The notes beneath the pieces are model-generated. The model was not told the DNA's origin. It saw nothing but the letters and a program-made list of their open reading frames with translations, and ran no database searches. Both the position numbers and the translations under genes were made by a program. From Bacteriovoracales bacterium (lineage in GTDB: Bacteria; Bdellovibrionota; Bacteriovoracia; Bacteriovoracales; Bacteriovoracaceae): DNA of 51,807 nucleotides. Shown here piece after piece: positions 28,445 through 36,097 of the stretch (its first letter is position 1; every line of letters starts with the position of its first letter). The stretch is taken from NCBI GenBank assembly GCA_030149295.1, contig JASBRV010000010.1:1-51807 (forward strand), given 5' to 3'.

Positions 28445-28950
28445 AAGTTATTTTTGAAGTAGTAGAAAATAGTGCCTCTCAATATTATGAAATTGTGAGT
28501 GATTCTATCACAATTGGTCGCGATCCAGAGAGATGCGATATCGTTCTAGAGGAAGAAGGTGCATCAAAAACTCACTGCATGATTGAGTTCAAAGGGCAAA
28601 AGTGGTGGGTTTGTGACCTTGATTCAAAAAATGGCACCTACATTAATAATGATCCCATCAAACGACACCAGATTTACTTAGATGATATTGTACAAATTGG
28701 AGAGGCTTATATCCGCTTTGCTAGCTCGAAAATGAGTATGGCGACTTGCCAGCTCCTAAGAAGACCCGGAAAAAAGAAATCTTTCAACAAGAGTATAACG
28801 TTAGTTCAAGGGAAGAATGATCAGGAGGGTAATATGTTTGATGGTACACATCATGGCATGAAAGAAGTCACAATGGTTGGAAAAGAAGGAAATGTAGGGA
28901 AGGCTAAGGATATGCTTCACAAAAAGAAGAAGAATAATAAAAAAGGCTAA
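28441..28950 (+). CDS. FHA-domain protein coupled to beta-oxidation genes
   Basis: A 169-residue cytoplasmic protein. Residues 1-95 are a complete FHA domain: ITIGRDPERCDI with the conserved Gly-Arg, GASKTHCMIE with Ser-Lys-x-His, and DSKNGTYIN. These residues bind phosphothreonine. The C-terminal 70 residues are Lys-rich and unstructured, with threonines that might be phosphorylated (MFDGTHHGMKEVTMVG). It begins on the stop of the FadB-type gene (ATGA) and its stop shares CTAA with the convergent coiled-coil gene. A kinase-linked regulatory role for the operon is possible but inferred. Confidence 0.88.
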   Translation: MKVIFEVVENSASQYYEIVSDSITIGRDPERCDIVLEEEGASKTHCMIEFKGQKWWVCDLDSKNGTYINNDPIKRHQIYLDDIVQIGEAYIRFASSKMSMATCQLLRRPGKKKSFNKSITLVQGKNDQEGNMFDGTHHGMKEVTMVGKEGNVGKAKDMLHKKKKNNKKG

Positions 28951-29360
28951 CTCTTCTTTATCACTTTCTTCTTTTTTACTACCTTTTTTACGGCGGGCTT
29001 TTTCAGCTCTTCCAATTGTTCCTTACTAAGTTTTAAAAGTTGGGTTACCCTCACCTCGTCTTCTTCCTCTTGATTCTTTTTTTCAACGGCCTTCTTGTCT
29101 GCTTCCATTTGCTGAATTTCAGAGTCGTCAAATTTCAATTGAAAGGCTTGAGTTTTTTCAAAGTTATCAGCCTCTTCGGCAATATGCTCCTCTATATCTT
29201 CCTTGAAATCTTCCTTTTCTTTGCTAGTAAGAAGAAGCTCTTCTTTTGTCCCCTTAAGAACCCTCTTTTCTCGTTCACCTTTTAACTGAAGGTATATTTT
29301 TTCATATTTTTCTAACTGAGCCACAAGCTGTTTGTCAGTCAGATCACGAATTTTTACCAT
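28947..29360 (-). CDS. Small coiled-coil protein, Lys-rich C-terminus
   Basis: A 137-residue, very charged protein, predicted to be almost entirely coiled coil (LTDKQLVAQLEKYEKIYLQLKGEREKR... shown here only in part), with acidic middle and a basic tail (KKVVKKKKVIKKS). The composition recalls nucleic-acid-binding or scaffold tails. No family is recognised. It is convergent with the FHA gene and overlaps it by 4 bases. Some of the charge pattern could come from low-complexity DNA, but the frame has normal start and stop signals. Confidence 0.55.
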   Translation of the reverse strand: MVKIRDLTDKQLVAQLEKYEKIYLQLKGEREKRVLKGTKEELLLTSKEKEDFKEDIEEHIAEEADNFEKTQAFQLKFDDSEIQQMEADKKAVEKKNQEEEDEVRVTQLLKLSKEQLEELKKPAVKKVVKKKKVIKKS

Positions 29361-29427
29361 CTAAATGCATACCTTTTTTTGTAATAAAAAATTAATAAAA
29401 CCTCTCAAATTTTCAATATTGTATCAC

Positions 29428-29454
29428 TAAATCTAATCCCCCGTTAACCGATAA
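29428..29454 (+). promoter_or_regulatory. Sigma-28-like promoter before the HD-GYP gene
   Basis: TAAATCTA (29428-29435), 11 bases, ACCGATAA (29447-29454). The -35 core TAAA is perfect and the -10 matches 7 of 8 of GCCGATAA. The predicted start is near 29461, 22 bases before the TTG start codon and just ahead of the AAAGGAAAAAAG ribosome site. Confidence 0.55.
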
Positions 29455-29482
29455 GAAAGAGGACTCTGTTAAAGGAAAAAAG

Positions 29483-30850
29483 TTGAGTAAAACCCTCCTC
29501 ATTTACAATAACGAAGCTCTCATTGATTTGTATACGGTATTGATCCATGGCCATTATGATAGTGAGATCCTTTATGCCACCTCTATTGAGGAAGCCTTTA
29601 ATCATCTCGAAAAACATAGTATTGGGCTCGTCTTTATTGATTTCATGATTCCTAAATGTGACCTCTTCTTAAAGAAATTTATCAAACAAGACCAAGTGAT
29701 TCCCCTCGTCTTAACAGCTGACGGTGATAATATTTATGAGGCAAAGAGGACTTATAAGACACAGACCCTTCTTCATTATTTTCGTCATGATGGTGAGGGA
29801 GATAAACTCTTTCTTAGTATTGATAAAATGCTAAAGCAGGTTAATCGCACAAGAGAGCCTAAAACTTACTGTAAGATAAACTTAAGTTTTTTCTTTTCAA
29901 CAAAAGAAGTATTTTGTGATGTCTACGTCAAAATATCAGAGACAAAATATATAAAAATTATGAATCGCTATGAGCAAATAGACCTAAGTGATCTCAAAAG
30001 ACTCGAGCAGAAGAATATTAAATATCTTTATGTAAAACAGAGAGATTTTGCACTCATCATTAAAAGGCTAGTTTCTAGTTTAGATCCCTTGAAAAAACAA
30101 TCGTCAGGCAAAGAGCTAGTACAAAATTTAAATATTAGTCCGGTTTTTTCTATTCAGCTTCAAGAAACGGTAGCGGAGACGATTAATAAAATCGGGCTCA
30201 ACCAAGAAGCTCTAGAGATGACCTCTGTCGCTATCGACAACACAATGAACTTGGTCGAAAGAAATAATGAAGTCTTTGAAATTCTCAATTATTCAATAAA
30301 AAGAGAGAACTATCTCTCAGAGCACAGCTTCCTTCTTTCCTACTTAGGCTGCGCTATTTTAAAAGAGAGTCCCTATAGTGGCGAGGAGGCTTTTCTCGCA
30401 ATAACACTCGCAGCATTCTTTCATGATGTCACTCTTGAGGATAGCGCTATTGGCAAAATTCAAGTTCAATCAGAGCGAAAATTTAAGAACCTAGGGGTCG
30501 AAGAACAGCTTGAGTATCTCTCCCACCCCAAAGCCGCAAGTGATATCGTAAAAAAAATTGAGGGAATCCCAAAAGAGGTTAACCAGATCATTGAAAATCA
30601 TCACGAACGCTATAATGGCTCAGGCTTTCCCAATGGTCTCAATTATCGGAGACTCTCCCCCATTTGTTCCATTTTTAACGTAGCTCATGAAATTGCTCTC
30701 TATTTATATGACTCAGGAAATGACAGAGAGCACGTAAAAGAAATCATACTCGAATTAGAAGATGAATACCAAAATGGTCATTACGCCATGGCCATCAAGG
30801 CCGCCAAAGTTGTTTTCGGTCTTGAAATGTCCAAATTGAAAAGCGCATGA
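29483..30850 (+). CDS. Receiver-like plus HD-GYP-type signalling protein
   Basis: A 455-residue protein starting with TTG, preceded by AAAGGAAAAAAG. Residues 1-120 look like a response-regulator receiver domain, with an Asp at about 53 (LVFIDFMIP), but the expected Lys near the end is not seen. A poorly defined middle follows. The C-terminal domain (about 285-430) is HD-GYP-like: HD at about 314-315 in FFHDVTLED, and HHERYNGSGFPNG at about 373-385. The GYP signature is changed to GFP and the usual HDIGK is HDVTL, so c-di-GMP cleavage is uncertain. Sigma-28 control would fit a motility or predation link. Confidence 0.75.
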   Translation: MSKTLLIYNNEALIDLYTVLIHGHYDSEILYATSIEEAFNHLEKHSIGLVFIDFMIPKCDLFLKKFIKQDQVIPLVLTADGDNIYEAKRTYKTQTLLHYFRHDGEGDKLFLSIDKMLKQVNRTREPKTYCKINLSFFFSTKEVFCDVYVKISETKYIKIMNRYEQIDLSDLKRLEQKNIKYLYVKQRDFALIIKRLVSSLDPLKKQSSGKELVQNLNISPVFSIQLQETVAETINKIGLNQEALEMTSVAIDNTMNLVERNNEVFEILNYSIKRENYLSEHSFLLSYLGCAILKESPYSGEEAFLAITLAAFFHDVTLEDSAIGKIQVQSERKFKNLGVEEQLEYLSHPKAASDIVKKIEGIPKEVNQIIENHHERYNGSGFPNGLNYRRLSPICSIFNVAHEIALYLYDSGNDREHVKEIILELEDEYQNGHYAMAIKAAKVVFGLEMSKLKSA

Positions 30851-30862
30851 TATATTAAGTTC

Positions 30863-31414
30863 ATGCAAAGCCCTCAAGAGCTTGATGAACTTTATCAGCA
30901 AACTATTCAAAAGCTTCAAAAAGGTGAAAGACCGGTCATCCATCTCAAACCAGAAGACTTGGATTTTGCTCTTCATCATTTGAATCAATTAAATCGTACT
31001 CAAGCGAAAAAAGAAGATTTTCTCCCTATTCTTTGTGTTCTTGACCATAGTAAAAATGGCTCACTAAAATTCACTGAACCTCTTGCTCATATTTTTTCAA
31101 AGCGCTCAGAAAGTGATCTTCTCATCTATTCCTTAACAGCTGCTCTTAAAGTCATCATTGAGGAATGCGAAAGACAAAGTGAGAGAATACCTTATGCTTT
31201 CATGAAGTCCCTGGTACCTCTTCTTTCGCATAAAGATCCTGAGGTTGTAGAATGGACCTTGAGAGTCATTGAAGCCCTGGGACATCAAAGTATTATTTTA
31301 AAAAATGATGTCATCAAAGCACGTCCTGGTCTTTCTGCTCTTTTTAACAAGCACAAAAAGAACACCCAAGAAATCGTTGATTACCTTATTCAAAGATGGA
31401 GTCCTCGTGAGTAA
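30863..31414 (+). CDS. Small HEAT-like helical protein
   Basis: A 183-residue protein predicted to be all helix. Repeated patterns such as ...VPLLSHKDPEVVEWTLRVIEALG resemble HEAT or armadillo repeats in residues 70-160. No signal or membrane segment is visible. It follows the HD-GYP gene by 12 bases and overlaps the zinc-ribbon gene by 8 bases, so the three are probably one transcript. A scaffold role is likely for such repeats; the partner is unknown. The start has no obvious ribosome site. Confidence 0.65.
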   Translation: MQSPQELDELYQQTIQKLQKGERPVIHLKPEDLDFALHHLNQLNRTQAKKEDFLPILCVLDHSKNGSLKFTEPLAHIFSKRSESDLLIYSLTAALKVIIEECERQSERIPYAFMKSLVPLLSHKDPEVVEWTLRVIEALGHQSIILKNDVIKARPGLSALFNKHKKNTQEIVDYLIQRWSPRE

Positions 31415-31766
31415 AAAAAGACCTGAGACTGAAGATTTTTATCGAAAACTCATGCAGGCGACCAATGCCATTGGAGCACCCCACTTCGGAGAAAAACCGG
31501 AAGAGGTTAAGGTGGACATTCGCCCCGACTCCAGTATTGGTCCAGGCATGTTCAAACCAGATCCTCTCAAGCCAGGTCATTACAAAGCTCACCCCACAAC
31601 CATTAGGGCCATGAGAAAAGATATTTTTGTAGGTGGTAGCGATGAGTTTATTGACCTCGAGAAGCCTTACACCTGTTTTAAGTGCCGTCAAAATCTCGAC
31701 CTACAGTTTTGGACCTTTTGCCCCTTCTGCGAAGCACCATTCCCTAAAGACTTAGAAACACTCTAA
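31407..31766 (+). CDS. Small zinc-ribbon protein
   Basis: A 119-residue protein. I start it at the GTG at 31407 (GTGAGTAAAAAAAG), with TGGAG seven bases upstream; a frame open further upstream is only an overlap with the HEAT-like gene. The C-terminus has a clear four-Cys zinc ribbon: CFKCRQ then CPFCEAPF (about residues 92-112). The middle is Gly- and Pro-rich (SSIGPGMFKPDPLKPGHYKA). Its start overlaps the stop of the HEAT-like gene by 8 bases, so the two are made together. The binding partner is unknown. Confidence 0.7.
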   Translation: MSKKRPETEDFYRKLMQATNAIGAPHFGEKPEEVKVDIRPDSSIGPGMFKPDPLKPGHYKAHPTTIRAMRKDIFVGGSDEFIDLEKPYTCFKCRQNLDLQFWTFCPFCEAPFPKDLETL

Positions 31767-31977
31767 GTCTTTAATATTTTGAAACTTTCCCTAGCAACGA
31801 GTCATTCACCTGTCACCTTTTGTTAGATATGTCTTATTTACGAATCCTCTCAAATATAGGATTTTCTTACACTACAACAATAGGCGAGTTCAATTTTTAA
31901 CAAGAAAGTGGATTAGGAAGATCCAAGGAAGTTAGAAAGAGAACATAAACACACGTTACTAAACAGGAGTCAAATCC

Positions 31978-32418
31978 ATGGGAACAAACCAGAGACGAAA
32001 CAGTCATCTTAAAGATGATCAAATCAAGCAGCTTGAAGATCTTCTAATGGCGCAAAAAGAAGACCTCCTCAACAAAATCTCAGACCAAACTCAATACGCA
32101 CTTGATCCTAACGAGCAAAAGGAACAAGTCGATGCCGCTAATAACAACCGTGAAAAAGAGCAAGAAGCTCGTCTTCTTTCTCGTCAGGGTTTTCTTGTAA
32201 AGAAGATTTCAAAAACTCTTCTAGACATCAAAACTGGTGAATACGGTCTTTGTAAAGAATGTGATGCTGACATCCCTTTTGAGAGACTTATGGCGCGTCC
32301 AGTTGCCGATATGTGTATCACCTGTAAAGAAGACTCTGAAATGTCTGAGAAGTCTAAGCTTTACAAGAAAGTCTCTAAGTCACTAGGGAAAACCGCTCAG
32401 GAGTATGGCCGTCTCTAA
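31978..32418 (+). CDS. DksA/TraR-family zinc-finger protein
   Basis: A 146-residue protein that should bind in the RNA polymerase secondary channel and modulate transcription initiation. The long N-terminal coiled coil (about 10-85) has an acidic tip (LDPNEQKEQVDAA). The zinc finger is C92-x2-C95 with C113-x2-C116 (CKECDADIPFERL...DMCITC). Size matches DksA. The AGGAG site is upstream of the ATG. Its last 14 bases overlap a group III truncated globin, which is an uncommon pairing. In the 211-bp gap upstream there is a small AATCCT/AGGATT hairpin at 31843-31863 but no strong terminator. Confidence 0.92.
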   Translation: MGTNQRRNSHLKDDQIKQLEDLLMAQKEDLLNKISDQTQYALDPNEQKEQVDAANNNREKEQEARLLSRQGFLVKKISKTLLDIKTGEYGLCKECDADIPFERLMARPVADMCITCKEDSEMSEKSKLYKKVSKSLGKTAQEYGRL

Positions 32419-32824
32419 GTCTCAAGAAGACTTTATCGAAGCCGTCGTCTCTGCTTTTTATCAGAAAGCGACAACGGACGTGCTGATAGGTTATCACTTT
32501 AGAAAAATTGCTCTAGCGGAGTCCAAAGACCATGCTCTTAAACCTCCGCTAGAAGCTTTCTCTCATCATTTACCTCGCATCAATGACTTTTGGAAAAACC
32601 AACTCCTCAAATATCCACTTCCTGAAAATCAACCCCCATTTCAACTGATTAAAATTCATAAAGAGCTTATGGTACGAAAAGGCGAAGTCAATCGCTGGGT
32701 CTCTCTCTTTGATGAAGTTCTCAATGAATGGGAGGATAAGTCTCCTGAACTGACAAAAGCTTGGCGCTTGAAAATCAATCACTTTCAAAAAATCTTTATA
32801 GAAAGCAAGATTCTTTTTCCCTAA
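32405..32824 (+). CDS. Group III truncated haemoglobin
   Basis: A 139-residue protein with the trHb3 pattern: VVSAFYQKATTDVLIGYHF near the start, the signature HLPRINDFW at about 55-63, and the proximal His candidate H85 in IHKELMV followed by RWVSLFDEVLNEW. TrHb3 proteins bind oxygen or NO; in some bacteria they are tied to NO or reduced-oxygen physiology. The start lies inside the end of the dksA-like gene (14-base overlap), so they are translated together. The stop shares CTAA with the convergent lipoprotein gene. Haem binding is expected but not proved. Confidence 0.82.
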   Translation: MAVSKSQEDFIEAVVSAFYQKATTDVLIGYHFRKIALAESKDHALKPPLEAFSHHLPRINDFWKNQLLKYPLPENQPPFQLIKIHKELMVRKGEVNRWVSLFDEVLNEWEDKSPELTKAWRLKINHFQKIFIESKILFP

Positions 32825-33246
32825 AACTTACAGTCTTCAGGCTTTTGTGGTTTTTGAGCATTGAAAACTCTTTTCACAAAATCAATCAAAACAGGCTCAT
32901 TCGTGACATCGTCAAAAAGCCAATTGTTTCCGTGCCATTGCCCAATGGCCAAAGCTGCGAGACATGCATTCTCAGCGGAGTCATATTGAATAACAAGCAT
33001 CTCTACTAGACGAATCTTAATTCGCTTCCCAGATCCTACCTGACAGCCCTCTTCACGATATTGAGAGCAAAGAACTCTTCTTAAGCGTCCCTCTGGTGTG
33101 TCAGGGATGCCCACAACTTCCACAGTGGAATCAAAGTCTTTGGCCATATTCCACACATCAAATGGACCCCAAGCTTTTTCTTTTTCTTTACTACAAGAGC
33201 AACCTAAGAGAATAAAAGATAAGGAGAAGTAGATAATTGCCTTCAT
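32821..33246 (-). CDS. Small lipoprotein
   Basis: A 141-residue protein. I start at the ATG at 33246 (MKAIIYFSLSFILLGCSC), which gives a clean lipobox LLGC with the acylated Cys at residue 16; an upstream ATG at 33264 would add six polar residues. The mature domain has further cysteines (LCSQYREEGCQVG) and a strand-rich centre. Family unknown. It is convergent with the globin gene (4-base overlap) and lies 13 bases behind the DEAD-box helicase gene, so it may be on that transcript. Confidence 0.7.
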   Translation of the reverse strand: MKAIIYFSLSFILLGCSCSKEKEKAWGPFDVWNMAKDFDSTVEVVGIPDTPEGRLRRVLCSQYREEGCQVGSGKRIKIRLVEMLVIQYDSAENACLAALAIGQWHGNNWLFDDVTNEPVLIDFVKRVFNAQKPQKPEDCKF

Positions 33247-33277
33247 TGGGATATTATAAGCCATTATCGAAGATTTA

Positions 33278-34576
33278 TTAACGTTTCTTTTTTTTGTAGC
33301 GAGGTGTCTTCTTTCTCTTGGGAGCAGCTTTCTTCTTTTTCGCTACTTTTTTCTTTGATGATGCCCCACTTTTTTTGTGCACCTTCTTTTTATTAGTCGC
33401 TCGCGCGCCTTTTGGGCCTTCTAAAGGTTTCAAGGCCAGTGAGCTTTGGGAAAGAATGGCTTCATTGATTCTTTCCATAAGCTTGTGATCACTACTTGTC
33501 ACAAAATTATATACACGACCCAACTTTCCTGCGCGACCAGTTCGGCCACAGCGGTGAATATAATAAACTGCTTCAAAAGGAAGATCATAATTGAGTACCC
33601 AAGTGAGATTTTCAATATCAAGTCCACGAGCAGCGATGTCTGAAGCAAGAAGGATGCCTCCCTTATTTCTAAATTCTTCAAAGGCTTGCTTTCTCTCATT
33701 CTGAGAAAGAGCTCCATGAAGGGCATTGACCCTTCTTCTAGGAAATTCTTCTTTTACAACTTCTAGCAACTTGAGAACATCTTCTTTACGGTTGAAAAAG
33801 ACAACTCCAGTGCCCTTTCCTTCTTCTTTAAGAAAAGCCTTCATTAAACTTGGTTTTTCTCGCATTCCACATTGAATATTGTAGGTTTCAATATTTCTTT
33901 TAAGCTGAACTCCACCCTGACAAACGACTTCTTCAAAGTTCTTATTAGGAAAAACGTCTGTCAAAAAGTTTTGATACTGAGCAGGCCAGGTGGCAGAAAA
34001 TAGACCAACCTGAAACTCATCCGGGCACTGAGCTGAGGCCAATTGAAAAATCTTCTTTAGATCGCGACTAAAGCCCATATCCAAAAGTTGATCAGCTTCA
34101 TCAAAAATCATAAATTCCAAAAGACTCGCATTCACTTCTTTTCGCTCAAGAGCGCTAAGAAGTCGACCTGGACTAGATATAAGGATGTCAAAAGCTTCCT
34201 CGTGAAGGCGCCTCGATCTTTTTCCTTTATCCCCTCCTACTAAGCTTCTTATACGAAGTTTCGCAGTATGGGCCACAGACTTAAAGACCTTCATTACCTG
34301 ATGATTGAGCTCTCTGGTGGGAGTAAGGATAATCGCCCGGGGAGCACCAAATTGATCTTCCATAGCGATATCATCATCATTCACTTTAATTCTTTGAAAA
34401 ATCGGTAAGGCGTAAGCGAGAGTCTTACCAGATCCCGTTTGAGCGAGAACAGAGAGATTCTTCTTTTTGAGAAGAGGAGGAATGGCCTTATTTTGAACTT
34501 CGGTAGGATGAGTTAGGGAGTTCTCTTTTAAGAACTCCCCTATTTCTGGTAAAAAATTAAATTGCTCGAAGGCCAC
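33278..34576 (-). CDS. DEAD-box RNA helicase
   Basis: A 432-residue ATP-dependent RNA helicase. Visible motifs in order: Q motif (LTHPTEVQNKAIP), AQTGSGKT (I), PTREL (Ia), SSPGRLL (Ib), DEAD (II), SAT (III), then RGLDIENL (V) and HRCGRTGRAG (VI). A Lys-rich tail of about 60 residues (KKKVHKKSGASSKK...) follows; such tails add unspecific RNA binding. The size fits the RhlE/SrmB group, but no subgroup can be fixed. It lies directly behind a barrel gene on the same strand and is separated from it by 16 bases. Confidence 0.93.
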   Translation of the reverse strand: MAFEQFNFLPEIGEFLKENSLTHPTEVQNKAIPPLLKKKNLSVLAQTGSGKTLAYALPIFQRIKVNDDDIAMEDQFGAPRAIILTPTRELNHQVMKVFKSVAHTAKLRIRSLVGGDKGKRSRRLHEEAFDILISSPGRLLSALERKEVNASLLEFMIFDEADQLLDMGFSRDLKKIFQLASAQCPDEFQVGLFSATWPAQYQNFLTDVFPNKNFEEVVCQGGVQLKRNIETYNIQCGMREKPSLMKAFLKEEGKGTGVVFFNRKEDVLKLLEVVKEEFPRRRVNALHGALSQNERKQAFEEFRNKGGILLASDIAARGLDIENLTWVLNYDLPFEAVYYIHRCGRTGRAGKLGRVYNFVTSSDHKLMERINEAILSQSSLALKPLEGPKGARATNKKKVHKKSGASSKKKVAKKKKAAPKRKKTPRYKKKKR

Positions 34577-34592
34577 TCTTTGTCATCCTGGA

Positions 34593-35885
34593 TTAAATAT
34601 CAATTCTAAAGTTTAAGGAATGTATAGTTGCAGGCTTCACTCCGTCAACCTCAGAAGTAATAGGCTGTCTTAGCATGTATTCCACATGAACAAGCCATAG
34701 TTTTGCCATGGGAGAGAAAGTGAAGTGCTCACTATCAATCATGCCACGCACTCTTAGACCGATTCTCTCTTCCCAGATGTGGGCTCCGAGATCAGCACCA
34801 AGATAGTAGCCATCTCCAATATCATAGCTAGATCTCTTATGAAGGCCGACAAAGGGCTTTACCGAGAAAGCTGAAAGCTTGTAAAGGTATTCCCCATGGA
34901 GTCTGATAAGTGCATCTTCTCCATAAAGAAGAGCACCAGCTTCCTCTTCATTATCAGAGAGACGAGCAAGCTTGAGATCCTCAATTGCTGCAAAGGCCAT
35001 CCAATTATCCTTTCTGTAACCAAGACGATAATCGATGGCAAAGTTTGTTGTGCTATTAAGCTCATCGGGAAGTTCCGCCACTTCACCTTGGCCAGCAAGG
35101 GAGTCAGCAGTAATTCTTACAGCAAAATCCGTTCGGTAAAGGCCATAAATACCTAAAGTACCAAACCAATTTTTCTTGTACTTATAATCGAAGTAAGCGC
35201 CAACTCTCGCCTCACCTTTAATATAATTATTGATGATTGGTGAGTTGGGATCACTTGGTTTGAAGTATTTCCCCGTTTGACTAGCAAGCGCAGTTTTTTC
35301 TTGTTCAGTCAGACCACAAGCCGGAGTATTAATAATGTATTGAACTAGGTCAGCACCTGCACTTGCAGAGTTAATACAAGTACTTACTTTTGTTTTGATC
35401 GCAGGAGGAATATCAGAACCTAGGAGGTTTATTAGATCTGACGCCGAAAGGACTTCACTTTGTATTCCCATAAGAAAACTCAAATTACCCTGGGCACGAA
35501 TACTAGGTTTAACTTCAATTTCTTTAACTTTGAAACTGAAAATAGGGATATTGATCCCAACACCTACTCTGGCATTTTGTTCTGTTTTATCATAACGAAG
35601 AAGAAAGGCTTCACCAGCATCGATTTTATCTTGGCTAGTACCTTGTGTATCTGCTACCGCCTCAGCATCATCAACAAAATCAAGAACATCCGTATTTGCC
35701 AAAGCAGAGACATCGAAGATGAAATTGTGCTCAAACTCTCTCAGCATCTCTTGGGTTCTAAACTTGTCTTCAAGTAATTGAAAACGATCAACGACATTGT
35801 AGGTATTAGCCTGGGCTTCAGCGAGGTAAACAACCCCTAACATAAGGAGAGCTATCCTTAGGCTCATCTTAAAACGATCTTTCAT
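34593..35885 (-). CDS. Outer-membrane barrel protein
   Basis: A 430-residue protein with signal peptide (cleavage near AEAQA) and ribosome site AAGGA five bases before the ATG at 35885. After an N-terminal helical plug-like segment (25-100) the sequence alternates amphipathic strands (FSFKVKEIEVKPSIRAQGNL, GEARVGAYFDYKYKK, and others), with the last strand ending in HSLNFRIDI, the typical C-terminal signal with terminal hydrophobic residues. Two Cys in an external loop (STCINSAS, NTPACGL) may pair. It resembles a 14-18-stranded porin-like barrel; no specific family is recognised. Confidence 0.72.
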   Translation of the reverse strand: MKDRFKMSLRIALLMLGVVYLAEAQANTYNVVDRFQLLEDKFRTQEMLREFEHNFIFDVSALANTDVLDFVDDAEAVADTQGTSQDKIDAGEAFLLRYDKTEQNARVGVGINIPIFSFKVKEIEVKPSIRAQGNLSFLMGIQSEVLSASDLINLLGSDIPPAIKTKVSTCINSASAGADLVQYIINTPACGLTEQEKTALASQTGKYFKPSDPNSPIINNYIKGEARVGAYFDYKYKKNWFGTLGIYGLYRTDFAVRITADSLAGQGEVAELPDELNSTTNFAIDYRLGYRKDNWMAFAAIEDLKLARLSDNEEEAGALLYGEDALIRLHGEYLYKLSAFSVKPFVGLHKRSSYDIGDGYYLGADLGAHIWEERIGLRVRGMIDSEHFTFSPMAKLWLVHVEYMLRQPITSEVDGVKPATIHSLNFRIDI

Positions 35886-35999
35886 GGCGTCCTTCCTTGA
35901 ACTTTTATGAGAAATATTAATTTACGGATGCCTTTAGAATAGTGTCTTTCTGATTTTTGTCCACCCAAGCGAAAGTTTTTTCCGCAAATATCCGAGTGG

Positions 36000-36026
36000 T
36001 AAACTACAGTTCTAAAAGCCTGATAA
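36000..36026 (+). promoter_or_regulatory. Weak sigma-28-like promoter before the FHA-membrane gene
   Basis: TAAACTAC (36000-36007), 11 bases, CCTGATAA (36019-36026). The TAAA core and spacing agree with FliA promoters; the -10 matches 6 of 8. It lies 72 bases before the start at 36098. A normal sigma-70 reading is also possible. Confidence 0.3.
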
Positions 36027-36097
36027 GACATTGCTTTCCTTCACTTTTTTCGTCAAAATAGGAGTGAAACACTCTTTTTTTCTGACTCAGGATGATC

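Noticed and set aside
31843..31863. AATCCT/AGGATT hairpin upstream of the dksA-like gene as terminator
   Set aside because: Only six pairs, a nine-base loop and a weak T-run; not convincing.
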